From assembly GCF_000151315.2 (NCBI RefSeq), contig NW_011887293.1:1217585-1281584 (forward strand): a stretch of 64,000 bases of DNA. Direction: 5' to 3'. Positions 39,075-50,800 of this stretch are shown here, in pieces (position 1 is the first letter of the stretch; every line of letters begins with the position of its first letter). The DNA comes from Capsaspora owczarzaki ATCC 30864. Lineage: Eukaryota > Opisthokonta > Filasterea. A model generated the notes under the pieces. That model was not told where the DNA came from and did not search any database. It worked only from the letters and a program-made list of their open reading frames with translations. The position numbers and the translations under genes are program-made.

Positions 39075-39257
39075 TGAATGTTGTATGAATGCACAAAAGT
39101 GAAGTGGTAGAGTGAGCGGAAAAGCACGACTTGGACGGAAGGGAACTTTTAGAGATGAGAATACAAAGAGATTTCAGAGGGAACAAAGGGAAGACAAAAA
39201 AAAAAGTAGAAAAATGTATTAACGAACGTTGACTAACAAACAATAATGTGCTTGCTG

Positions 39258-40349
39258 CTACTTTGGCAGCACAGACTGGATAAACGCGTCCAGAGATCCG
39301 GCGCTTGGGGACGTGGCAAGCGATTCGGAGAGATCGTGGAGCGCGGTGCAGACATAACGGGGTATTGGCTCGCTGGCAGCAAGCAAGCCGGTAAACCGGG
39401 CACGCAGCATGGCCAGCAATGGGCCCTCGGGCTTTCGACCAGCAATGGCAAAGGCAAACGAGTCGGAAGAAACAGGCGCAGCCACTTGCAGCAGGGCTTG
39501 GATTAACGTGGAGAGGTAGATTTGGAAGAACTCGTAATCGCGGGAACAGAGCTCGAGAACCAGCTTGTGTGGGAGACGCAGCAAGGCTTCTCGTCTTGCT
39601 CCAGACGATTGAGACGACTGAGACGACTGTTGCGATGATGCGCCGCCGCCCTGCGAGGACGAGGTCAATAACGACAAGAGCAGCGCCATCTGCGGATCGT
39701 CGGCGTCGCTCTGATCGGCATCGGCACCGTCCTCCATGCCCGTCCAGTCACCTTCAAAGTAACGGCGTGCATCGGATGCGGCTCGTGCAGCAGCTGCGGC
39801 TCTCGCCAAAGCAGTGAGGTCTTGGATGAGCATTGGTGCGCCTGATTTGGATTTGGCGGGAATTGTTATGGTTGTTGTCGTGGCGGGAGATTCGTCCTCA
39901 AGCGCGAGATACAATCGCAGCACCTCCAGGTATACGGGTTGACTAATGTGCACATTCTGGATTAATACGGAGAGCAGCCGTTGCCGCGCAGTGCTCAGGA
40001 TGTGACTTGCACTGAAACTTGCAAGCGCGGACGAGAGCGCTGCAGGACCAGAAGTCGCCAGTCTCGGCTGTGATGGCGCCGCCGCCGTTGCTGTTGACGT
40101 TGGTCCTGCAGCATGCAACAGCGCTTGCGGTTGCTTGGGTTGCTGGAGTTGTGTGTCGGCGGCAGCGCACATGTCGCGCTTGGTCTGCGCCGACGCGTCA
40201 CTGGCACAGTACGACGTCTGCGCGAGCTCAGCCCACTTGGTCGCGCGGTGCAGCTGACTGACGTCCCACGACGCAGCAGCATGCGTTGAAGCTGTGCTCA
40301 GCAGCTGCGCGAACGTCCTCGCGTGGAAGACGTGCTTCTCGCCGCTCAT
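39258..40349 (-). CDS. FANCF: FANCF-like Fanconi anaemia core-complex protein
   Basis: FANCF is an adaptor of the Fanconi core complex that acts on DNA crosslinks. One exon, 363 residues; human FANCF has 374 and is also intronless. The N-terminus FAQLLSTASTHAAASWDVSQ then LHRATKWAELAQTSY aligns by eye with human FSELLAVSSTTYVSTWDPAT then VRRALQWARYLRHI. A helical repeat region with SRDYEFFQIYLSTLIQAL and PLLAMLRARFTGLLAASEPI resembles the FANCF C-terminal helical repeats (SPVYLGLLTDWGQRL, ELHNRFQSLCQAPPPL). Low-complexity Ala, Thr and Ser/Gln inserts sit near residues 70-110 and 225-245. The ATG at 40349 gives the family length. Confidence is moderate because FANCF evolves fast and no search was run. 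Confidence 0.72.
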   Translation of the reverse strand: MSGEKHVFHARTFAQLLSTASTHAAASWDVSQLHRATKWAELAQTSYCASDASAQTKRDMCAAADTQLQQPKQPQALLHAAGPTSTATAAAPSQPRLATSGPAALSSALASFSASHILSTARQRLLSVLIQNVHISQPVYLEVLRLYLALEDESPATTTTITIPAKSKSGAPMLIQDLTALARAAAAARAASDARRYFEGDWTGMEDGADADQSDADDPQMALLLSLLTSSSQGGGASSQQSSQSSQSSGARREALLRLPHKLVLELCSRDYEFFQIYLSTLIQALLQVAAPVSSDSFAFAIAGRKPEGPLLAMLRARFTGLLAASEPIPRYVCTALHDLSESLATSPSAGSLDAFIQSVLPK

Positions 40350-40582
40350 TGCCCCCGCTTTTGTTCGCAGAACTCCGATCCGAGAATGGATTTGGAAGAG
40401 ACTGAGCAGATCAGAATCCATACACAGGTAGAACTGTAAGTTGCGTACAATGTATGCATGGGTGGAATTGGGATTTCCAAGCAAAACAACGAAAAATCTT
40501 GTAATCGCGCCAAAACACAAACAAAACAAGACACAACTGCAGTCGTCCTTCATCGTACTGTAACAACAAAGCAAACACAATT

Positions 40583-43500
40583 CTACTCGACGTAGAGAGT
40601 CTCGATGAGGGAGTCGTACTTTGTCGCAATGGTGCGACGCTTCATCTTGAGCGTGGGACCGAGCTCATTGCCAGAAATGGAGAGCTCGTTTGGCAGAATG
40701 ACCCACTTCTGGATGGTGTGTGCGTGCGAGATTGCCTTCCTGTTGGCAGCGAGGAAAAAGAGAGGCGGAGATTGCGGAGATTGGGAGAGGGGGGGGCAGA
40801 ATCACAACATCAGATGTTAGAACCTGCTTCCAGTCCATCCGAAACAAACACAAATTATTCACACTTACTTGTTCACGCGCACAAACGCCTCATCGATTGC
40901 TGCAATCACTTTCGGGTCTCGGATCGCCTGTGGCAGTGTTGTCGCATCTGTCGCGCATCCGATTCAAAAGGCGAAACAAATAACAATGTTAGAAACGTTC
41001 AAAGGCCAACCGCAAACCGAAAACTGCAAAACGAACGGAGACTTGCCAGAGCCGATGGCCTTGCAAAGGGCGACCGCTTCGCGAGTCAGGTCCTGAGTCG
41101 GCTCGTCATCCACCACAAGGCATCGGAGCGTCAACAAACAAGACAGGAATTTGCGCTTGTCTCCAATCACCATGCAGTTGCTGACGATGGCCAATTCGCG
41201 CTTGATGGACTCCTCAATGGGCAGTGGTGGAATGTTCTCGCCGCCTGCGGTAATGATGAGCTCCTTGATACGACCGGTGATGCCGAGGTGCGTACCATCA
41301 AACAGCTATCATCGCAAACCAAAAATAGCCGTGAGACTCCGAGAACAAAACAAAAACATCACCTCGCACACACGCCAAATCTACCAACCTTGCCAATGTC
41401 GCCAGTATGGAAAAATCCATCTGCATCAATATCCTTGACAGTCGAGGGCTCGTCAAAGAGGTAGCCCATCATCAGGTTGCGGCCTTTGAACGTAATTTCA
41501 CCATTGCCATCCGAATCTGGTCGGTTGATTTTCAAATCAACGCCCTCGATGGGAGACCCGCAAGCACCAATCTTGAACTGGTGGTTGATGGAGAAGGTGA
41601 CGCATCCTGTCCATTCCACAAAAAAAATACAAAAACAGGAACAATAAGAACCTAGACTCGCACCGCATTCGCTCACTTGCCATCCCGCCTTCTCCCTTCC
41701 GAAACCTCTTGGGGTTTTCCCCCAACCTACCCGTCGACTCGGACATGCCAAACACTTCAAAAACGGAAATGTCAAGGCTCATAAAGTACAGCGTGCAGTC
41801 GCGAGACATGGGAGCGGCACCGACCAGGGCCACGCGCATCCGATCAAGACCAAGGCCTGCCTTGACCTTTTTGAACACGAGCGAGTTGGCCAGCGACCAG
41901 CCGGACGGCTTGCTTTTGCCCTCAAGTTTGGCAAGCGACCCAGCGGCGCCCTTCTTCTTGGCCCATGTGCCAATCTTCTTCTTGATGCCCGAATTGGCAG
42001 CACCGATCGCCTGAAGCTTCTCCATCATTTTCTCCCAAACACGCGGGACACCAAGGAAGAGCGTCGGGCGAACTTCGCGCAACGTGTCCACGAGCGTGCC
42101 CTTCAGCGCGTCTGGCTGGGCAAAGTACACCGAAGTGCCCTCCACAACGCACGCCATCAAGTCGACCATCTTGGCAGCAATGTGCGACAGTGGCAGGTAG
42201 CTGACCCAGGAGTCGTTGTGGTCTGCGGCGAGCGCTGCTCGCACGACCGACGTCACCCAGGTCAAGTTGTCATGCGACACCATCACCGCTTTCGGTGGCC
42301 CGGTGGTGCCCGAGGTGAAGATGAGGCAAGCGCAGTTGCCGGGGGCGATGTCCAGGGTGCGTTCTGAGACGGCCTGGTCGGGAAGATCGGAGCCTAGCGC
42401 CATGAAAATGAGGTGTCAAGTTAGCTACTACACGGATTTGTTTTTGTGTTCCTTGTCAAAGAGAAAAAAAAAAAAAAGAGCCCCCTTTCGAGACCAAAGA
42501 AGAGCATACCGAGGTCGCGAAACTCTTGCCAAGACAGGACTTGCCAGGGATCGCTGGCCTCCTTGACGGGAGTGCCGCTCCAAACAACGACCGTTTTGAG
42601 AAGAGGCAGCTCTGTCCAACCGCCACATCGTGTCGGTCAGTTGGGCGATATCAGCAAAACAAAGGAGGCAGCAAACTCGTGTGCTGGGACTTACGACTGG
42701 CAACTTCGCGGATTTTGCGCAGCTGGACGGCGTTTTCGAGCACAAGAAGCGGGCACTTTGTAAACTCGAGCACAAACTGGCACGCTTCGGGGCCGTTGGT
42801 CGTGTAGATGCCGAACGGGATGCAACCGGCATACACGGACGCAACGTCGGCGATAAACCACTCGGGTGAGTTGAAGCCGAGAATGCCCACACGCTCCCAC
42901 TTTTGGACGCCGAGCTTGATGATGGACTTGGCGACCTTGTAGACTTGCTCTCTGAACTGTGTGAATGTGAACGAGTCGAATCCCGACTGGCCCGGCTTTG
43001 TCTTGAAGAAGAGTGCGCCCTACCAAAAAAGTGAACAAAGTGAACAGAACAATCAGTTAGTGTTTTTTAAAAAAAAAATCTGAGATTCTTTGTGCGACTG
43101 TGCAAAAGTCGTAAGTTCGCGCACAGTAATAACGCACGCCATCCATTCCCCCACCCAGCACGCCTTATTCGTTTGCTTTGCTTTTGTCGTGTTATCTCTT
43201 GCAGAACCACCCCCCTACGTGCAATCCTCAGCCTTCGACCAAACAAGATTTACAAAGTCGGATTATGATTGTTTTGGGGTTTTTTTTTTTTTTTGGTTTT
43301 TTTTTTTTTTTGAAGATGTGTTGATTGCTCATCCTTTTTCCATTCAAAAAAACAAAAACCATATTCATCCCGAAGCCACAGCAGCGAGCAACCAACTTTT
43401 CCCTCTCCTCTCCTCACTCCTCACTCCTCTCCTCCAGTCTCAGAACAAAGGCACTTGATAGCGAGCAGGACTGGTGACGCAGCGAAATGCGCAAACACTC

Positions 43501-43740
43501 ATCGGGAAACGGGACGACTGCGCAAAAAAGGGACTCGCTCGCATCCATCGCTGGTTTCTCACGCACGCACGCACACACACACTCCACTCTCGAGCTCGCT
43601 CTCACCTTGTCGGGAAGCTTCTGGACGGTCTTGTCGAAAGCCTCGATGATGGTCACGGGGGGCAGCGACGCGTTGCCAGTGGCGGCAACTGTAACTTCGA
43701 TGCGCTCGTGCGGCAAAGTCACCCAATGGCGCTTGGACAT
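40583..43740 (-). CDS. ACSBG2: Bubblegum-type very-long/long-chain acyl-CoA synthetase
   Basis: Activates fatty acids to acyl-CoA with ATP. Eight exons (43740-43606, 43019-42695, 42611-42510, 42393-41731, 41606-41389, 41305-41047, 40947-40869, 40739-40583) sum to 1938 nt, 645 residues; human ACSBG2 has 666. AMP-binding loop LIFTSGTTGPPKAVMVSHDN, then YLPLSHIAAKMVDLM, VPRVWEKMMEKLQAIGA, the bubblegum-type block GWSLANSLVFKKVKAGLGLD, VFEVFGMSESTG, HTGDIGKLFDGTHLGITGR, and the C-terminal LGPTLKMKRRTIATKYDSLI. The intron at 41046-40948 uses a GC donor (gcaagt) rather than GT; only this choice keeps frame. The symbol is for the family, not a one-to-one orthologue. Confidence 0.95.
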
Positions 43741-44158
43741 GATGATGATGGCTGTGGCTGAGAACAAAGTTAGACTGAAAGCGACTAGTCAATCATAATT
43801 TTAAAAAAAAATCAACTAGACCGTACCAGTGTGCTTGAAAGAGACTGGGAAACGAAAAGCTTCATTTTGAAGGTTGTATTTGGAAGATTTTCATAAACAC
43901 GCGCTTGGCAACAAAGAAGGCATTTCTTTGCCCAGACACGGTACACACAGAACAACGAAATGTTGGAGCATTCAGGCATGCAATAAATGTCCCAACACTA
44001 GCAACAACAAAGAACAGCGGAAGCAAACAAGGAAAGCGGTCGCTTCTCAAACCAAAAAAAATACCACATATCAAAACAAGGAACAGCACAAAACAGAGAA
44101 AAACAGAACAACACAATACCCTCGACAACAAGAACAATGTGCACAAGAAAGAGGACGT
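43741..44158. other. Spacer between ACSBG start and myosin stop
   Basis: 418 bp, A-rich with many aacaac and aaac stretches. It should hold the ACSBG promoter and the myosin 3' untranslated region; no gene seen. Confidence 0.5.
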
Positions 44159-47100
44159 TTACTTGGTCGGAGCCTTGTTCTTTTGCTTCTGCACAATAAT
44201 GTGCGTATAGTCGCGGATGAGATGGGCAATTTGAGAGGCCTGCGGTTCAAAGCAAATTAAAAAGTCAAAGAGTCAGCACGTTTGGTGTCGAGGTTGCATC
44301 ACAAAACAACAACAAACCAAAAAAAAAAAAAAACTCACCTGGCTCGTGTTGAACACGAACTTGGTGCCTCGAGTCAACGACTCGGTGACAATCATCAAGT
44401 TTCGCAACGACGGACTGTAGTTGACAATATTGCGATAGTTGTACGAGACGAGCGGATCCTGCAGAGACAGAGAGAGAAGGGAAGACAAACCATCAACAGT
44501 CAGAAAACGCTTTCCAACAACGCCTGGCAAAACAGAGAACAAGAATGCACAAGGACAGCGTTACCTTTTCCTTTCGCTTGAGAATATGAATGCCGTGCTC
44601 GTTCACAGCAAGCCACAAGTTCTTGGGGAGCGAGGAAGTGTACGATTGCTGCAAACGCAAAAACAAAGGTCAGCTCTCACTTCTTCTTTTTCTTCTTTTG
44701 TTTCAAACCAACACCAAAAACAGAAGAAGAAAAAAAACTTACCAAAACTTCAAAGATGGTAGAGCCATACAACGACCAGGACTTGACGAAATCAAAGTAC
44801 TGGTGGTCGCACCATTGTTGTTGCTTGCCCACAAGCTTGATGTGCTCCTCGGAAATCTCGTTGGCCAGAGTTGTGGAGGTGCGCATGTGCTTGGGAATGT
44901 ACTTTTCAATGATGCCAGAGTAGCGGTCGGCAGCAGGCTTTTGCTTGTCGCAGTCGCCAAGCTCGACCTGGGCACGGAGCGCGGCAAGACGAACGGCCTC
45001 GGGTGTGGTGACGGGGAAGCGATCGCCCACAACGTCGTCGATGGCCTGGTGGAAGACCAGGTTGAACTCGACAGGGTCGGCCGGGGTCGAGAAGGGACCA
45101 GTGAAGAGACGCTGCTTGAACGTGAGCCGCAAGCTCTTGTTCGAGTGCGTGCTCTTGGCATACTTTTCCCACTTGAAAATGGCGTCGGCAACCTTCTCGC
45201 TGGGCAGCATGTTGCGCTCGAGCGGGCCAAAGACCTCAAACAGGGAGAAGCCTTGGACGTCCTTCTTGAGACCGATGCGCTCCTTGACGAGATCAACCAC
45301 TTCTTGCGTGGTGGCAGCAGAGTCGAAGAAGAGGGCGCGGAACTGGCCGTCGAGGAAGTGGAAACGCGCGTGGATCTTTTGGCGCTGGGTGACCTGGATG
45401 ATTTCCTGGCGCGACGGGGGATACTTGCGGTTCTTGTTCTCGACGGTGCGGGCCAGGCACTGCTGTGCGTACTGAGCAAATTTGCCTTCCTCGGTGTGGG
45501 GAATGGCGGCGCAGCGCTTCAGGTGGACACGCAGGTACTCGAGCACGGCGTCCGAGCGGGGCACAAGGACGCACACGGCCAAGCACAAGAAGCGCCAGGC
45601 TTGGAGGTTGCTCTTGCTGTTAATGTCAGCCTGATCGGTGGTCTGCTTGATGAGCTGCAGGAAGAACTCGTTGCAAAGCGAATCCTTCTCGAGACACTTG
45701 GCAAGGACCATCTGGACCATGGTGCTGCGATCAGTGTCATCCTCCGACTCAAAGCCGCCGTTTTGGGCAAGGCCGCCATAGATCAGCAGCGATGCAAACA
45801 TCTTGAGGGCAGTCTCGACGTCCTCGCCCTCGAGGAGCGTGAGCGACGTCGGGATGCGAGACTTGGTGTAGACCCACCAGTCCTTCTTGTAAATCTTCTC
45901 ATAGTCGGGCTCCTTGTCGGCAGTCTTCTTGCCCTTGGTCGACGGCAAGCGACGCAGCGTAGCAGCGATAAAGCCGCCAGACTGGCCTTCGGGCTTGCGA
46001 AGGAAGTTGTTGACGCGAGCAAGCTTCTTGCGCGCCTCACGAACCTCGCCGAGCAGGTTGGCCAGGTCGGCGTCGGTCAGGCGAACCTCCTTGATGCGGG
46101 CAGCCGAGGTCGAAGTCCAGTGACGGTGGACGGGTGAGTAGGACGAGATGAGCGAGGCAATCTCCTCCTTGTGCGGGGTCTCAAAGATGAAGGACTGCTG
46201 CTCTTCGCGGTTGACCTGCTTGAGCGTGAGGGTGAGCTGGTCTTCCTCAGAGTCGAGCTCCATGTTCTGGAGCTGCTCGTACTTGTACGCGACCAGGATG
46301 GCCTTGGTCTTGACGTTGACAAACTTGAAGCCCTCGTGGTCGACGCCCAAGTAAATCTTGTTGGGGTGCGACCAGAAGCCCTTGTAGACAACGTTGTACA
46401 GGGTCGAGCCGTAAACGGCAAACTGCTTGATGGCAGTCAGGTACATGACCTTCGCCTGGAGCTCGGTCTTGCCAGCGCCGAACGAGCGGTGGGACGCGCC
46501 AATCTCGGCCTGCCACTCCTCGCGAGTGCGCTTCTTGTCCGTGCCGACGTTGTTGATGAGACGCTCGGGCAGGTAAAACTCGAGGTCCTCGTAGCGCGAG
46601 TCCTTGCCAGTCTCGTGCTCGCCCCAGTTGATCTGGGCCTGGAGACCAGCGAGCTGCAGGGCAATCTTGTCCGTGACGGGGTAAAAGTCCTGGCAAACGC
46701 CATGGACGGCCTGCCAGTAAATGTAGTGGTACTCGACAGGGTCGATCTGGACCTCCTTGGGGTTCTTGAAGAGACGCTTCTTGAAGACAAAGCGGGCATC
46801 GCCGGTCATCGAGGCCACGCCAGAGTCCTTCTTCTTGGACAGCGTGTTGCTCTTGGTCGTGTTGCTCGTGCGACGCTCAGACTCCCAGCGGGCCAGGGTG
46901 TCGGCAATGTACTCGGTACCCTTGATGGCACGCTCGTTGCCGTCGCTCTCCTCGTACAGCGCCCAACCGTCGGTCGAGTGCAGGTTGATCTTCTCGGCGA
47001 GCTCCTTGAGCACGTCCTGGGCGGTGGAGGAAGGCTCCACAGACACGGCCTTGGACTTGCCGTCGAGGAAGAAGAAGCGGCAGATAAAGCACGACAGGTT

Positions 47101-50100
47101 TTGGACGGCCTGGAGCTCGAGCGCCGACGGAGGGCTCTTGCGGGCACCGTTGAGCTTGATCTTCTTGAGCGTGGCTCCGCACCACTCGGCGCGCTTGCCA
47201 AAGTTGGCGTCGGCCTTGGTGGAGTTGAGGTAGGCCTGGACGTGCTTGTACAAGCTGTTGGACGGCGGGAAGGTGACGGAGCAGAACGAAAGCATGTTCC
47301 AGAGGCGGGCAACCTGGTCCTCCTTGGGGTTGCTGATCAGCTGCTTGAAGATCTGAATGTAAATCTCATCGCGGAGCTCGGGCTTGGCAACACCAATGGT
47401 GATAATGTTCTGGACGGCAACACGCTCCTGCTCAGCCTTGAGCTCGCCGCGCATAAACTTGACGAGATCCTTGAAGATGGACACGGCCAGAGTAATGTGG
47501 TCGTTGTCCGACAGCTTGACAATGGAGGTCGGGATGGAGGTGGCCTTCGTGTACGAGAGCATCTCGTCCCACTCTTGCGGCGCGCTGTCCTTCTTCTTGC
47601 GGAGCGACAGGGTGCCAGTGAGGCCGGCATCCTTGGGGTGCTTGTTGCAGTGCTTCTCGGCGTAGACGACAAACGTGGGGTCGCCGGGCTCTTCCGGGGG
47701 CTTTTGCTCGGCGAGCTGCTCGGCCTTCTTTTCAGACATTTCGGCACGCTTGGCCATGCGCTCGTACTTGGCGCGGGTCTCGGGATCGTCCTGGACCTTG
47801 GTCTCGAACAGATCGTCGAGCTCGTTGGCAAAGCTGTTGGCGAACGAGACTTCCTCGTCCTCGACGCCGAGGAAGGAGAAAATGTTGTCGAGATCGACGC
47901 CTTCCAGACCAGCCTGGCCCTTGGCCACCGGGGGAGCGCCGGCTTCGGCACCAGCCGCGGCGGCGGCATCCTGCGCAGCCTTGGCGGCCTTGGCCTCAGC
48001 CATCTTGGCCATGGCGATGAGCTCGCGCTGTTGCTTGTCGGCAGCCTCCTTGGCAGCGCGATCGGCAGCAGCCTCGGCCTCGCGCTTCTTCTTCTCCTCC
48101 TCCTCGGCCTTCTTGCGCTTCAGGAAGCGGTAGAGATCGCGGGCAAACCAGCCGCGAACACCGGCTTGGATGGTGATGATGGCGCGAACCTTTCGCTTGT
48201 AGCGCAGACGGTGGATGAAGCCTCGCATAAAGCGCTGGAGCTGGATGACACCCCAGCGCTTGCGCTGGTAGGCCTTGCGGTCGAGCCAGCCCTTGTAGCG
48301 CTTCTGGATGATGATGGCGAGCTTGTCGAGCATCTTGACGCGACGGTCGTCGAGCGGGAAGTAGACGCGCTCCTTGAGGACGATCTTGGTCTTGCCAACC
48401 TGGTACTCTTGCGGGTTTGCGCCAAGGTTGAGCGTGTTGGCGAGCGTCGTGCAGCCGGCCATGTCCTCGGTGAGCTTGAGCTTGGGCGCGAGGCACTTGA
48501 AGCGCTGGACGAAATCGCCGTGGCGAATCTTGATCGGGTAGCCGAGCTTGCGGATGCGGATGATGTCGAGCATACCAGAGTAGCTGAGCTGATCGAGAAC
48601 CATCTTGTCGTCAAACACGCCAGCCTTCTTGACCATGTTGGGCTTGATGCAGCGGACATACCAAGGCTGGGTCTTGCTCAGGACGTTGACGAGCGAAGCG
48701 AGCTGGTCCTTGAAAATGCCACCGACAGTGGGCTTGCCACCCTTGGACGCCTTGGCGGCAGCCTCCTCGGGCGACATGCCGGAAATGATGCTGGTCAGGT
48801 CGCGGTACTTGCAGAGTCCCTTGACAAAGTCGTCACCAGACTGGCCCATGAGGCCAAAGAGCATGTCTTGCTGGACGTCCTTGTTCTTGTCGAGGAAGCC
48901 GTTGACCATGTAGATGACCGTGCCGGCGTAGTGCTTGACACCAAAGCGATCGCCGTGCTCACGCTTGTCGGCAGACATGTGGTACCACTCGTTCGAGGAC
49001 AGAGCCTTGTTCTGCTTTTCGAGGTAGGTCGCATCCGAGCCCTTGGGGAAGCGGCACTCCTCGTCGAGGAACTTGAGGATGCAGGTCGGGGGCTTTTCGA
49101 CGAGATCGAGCGTGGCCTGGTTGTCCACCCACTTGATCTGCTCAATGTTGATGCCCTCGCGAGCATACTCTTCCTGCTCGAGCGAGAAGACGTAGTGGTT
49201 GAAGAACTTGTGCAGCTTTTCGTTCGTGTAGTTGATGCAAAGCTGCTCGAACGAGTTGACGGCAAAGTTCTCAAAGCCGAAAATGTCCAAGACACCGATA
49301 AAGCGGCCAGAGTTGGCGCCGGGGTTGGTGCACGTGTTGATGTGGCGGACGAGCCAAGTGAAGGTGCGCGAGTAGAGCGCCTTGGCAGCTGAGTCGCGGT
49401 TGTCGAGGGCCTCCTTGTGCTTGAGCGGGATTTCCGTCACGTTGTCGCGGACTTGCAGCTGGCGGAAGGCAAAGGCCTTCTTCATGCCGGCTTCGTCAAT
49501 CTTGAGCAGCTTGGCAACGAGGCCCACGTTCTTCATGTCGTCGGCGCTAAAGCTGATCGTCTCACCGTCGACGTCCTGGAACTTGAGGTTGGACATGATG
49601 AGGATGGCTGCGAGCAGCGAGAAGATCGAGTCCTGGTTCTCGGGGGAGATGTTGAGCACGGTCATGGCGAGGCGGAGCGCATCAAAGTCCTTCTTGTCGT
49701 CGACGTCGTCAATCTTGATGCAGCCCGACTTGTTGGTGTAGGCGTAGCTCTCGGCCTTGTCAATGAGGAACTTTGCCTTGTCTTCGGGGCTGGAGGCGCA
49801 GGCCGCGCACAGCTGGTAAAAGACGTGGTAGTTGCGCTCGCTCTCGGCCTGGAAGACGACGCGCGATTGCTCGAGCAAGTAGTCCTCGATAATCAGACCC
49901 TTGATTTGGAGCGAGCTGTCAAAGCAGACCTGCATAAACTTGCCGAAACGCGACGAGTTGTTGTTGCGGACAGTCTTGGCGTTGCCGAACGCTTCGAGCA
50001 GCGTGTTGGTCTCCATGATTTGCTGCTCAATCCACTGCTGGTTCTGGGTGACTGCAGTCAGGTACTGAAGAATGAGCTTGGTCGACTCTGTCTTGCCAGC

Positions 50101-50800
50101 GCCAGACTCGCCAGAAATAATGACCGACTGGTTGCTGTCTGTGCGCTTCATAAAGTCGTACGTCGACTCGGAAATGGCGAAAATGTGTGGTGGCAGGTCG
50201 CCCACGCGCTTTCCGGCGTACTGCTTGACCGTGTCCTGCAGCGAGGGAGAAGAGGAGAGGAGAGGAGAGGGGGAAAAGGAGAAGTGAATTCCAAGTCAGT
50301 GTTTTTGTGTTCAGAGAACACATGCCATCTTTGAAAACAAAGGAAAACAAGAACAAACAAAAAACGAGATCGTACATTCTCGAAAATCTTGAGGAACTTG
50401 TACGGGTTGACGGCAACCAAGATGGAGCCAGTGTAAGTGTAGATGAGATCCTTGTTGTAACGGACCTTGAGATTGGTGTTGATGCCATTCTCGTCGATCT
50501 GGTCGATCGTGGTCATGTCCTCGACGCCATCGGTCGCGAGGTTGGCTGTGTGTTCGAGTGAGGCCAAGTGAAGCAAAGAGGGTGGCAAAAAAAAGTCAGC
50601 GACACAACAAACAAAATCTTTGAACAGATAGCTGGAAAAAAAAAAAAAAAAAAGTAATCCAAAACCGCAAATTCAAAACAATGGCAAAAACAACAATAAT
50701 AAAAATAAAAATAAAAAATAATTAAATGCAAAACACACAAAAACCAACGACGAGTGCTCATCCGACCCTTGCTTCCACCCACCCACTGACTGCTCGCCAT
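44159..50800 (-). CDS. Unconventional myosin with two MyTH4-FERM modules
   Basis: Actin motor of the VII/X/XV/XXII group. Exons: a short first exon starting at ATG 50800 (MASSQWVGG; its donor is not settled), then 50545-50376, a 5493-nt exon 50235-44743, 44648-44565, 44458-44339 and 44239-44159; about 1985-1995 residues. Motor: P-loop [12 protein letters not shown], switch [13 protein letters not shown], switch [22 protein letters not shown]. Three IQ motifs follow ([42 protein letters not shown]), then a charged single-helix-like stretch ([18 protein letters not shown]). The first MyTH4-FERM has [20 protein letters not shown] and [20 protein letters not shown]. The second has [40 protein letters not shown] and [15 protein letters not shown]. 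No SH3 domain or PH domains are visible, which argues against a classical VII or X and fits class XXII-like. Wobble positions are almost all G/C. Confidence 0.93.

Noticed and set aside
46171-49392. 1073-codon antisense frame over the myosin gene (and a 515-codon one at 44590-46137)
   Set aside because: Same cause: codon bias of the sense gene. Leu/Val/Gly-rich text with no motif.
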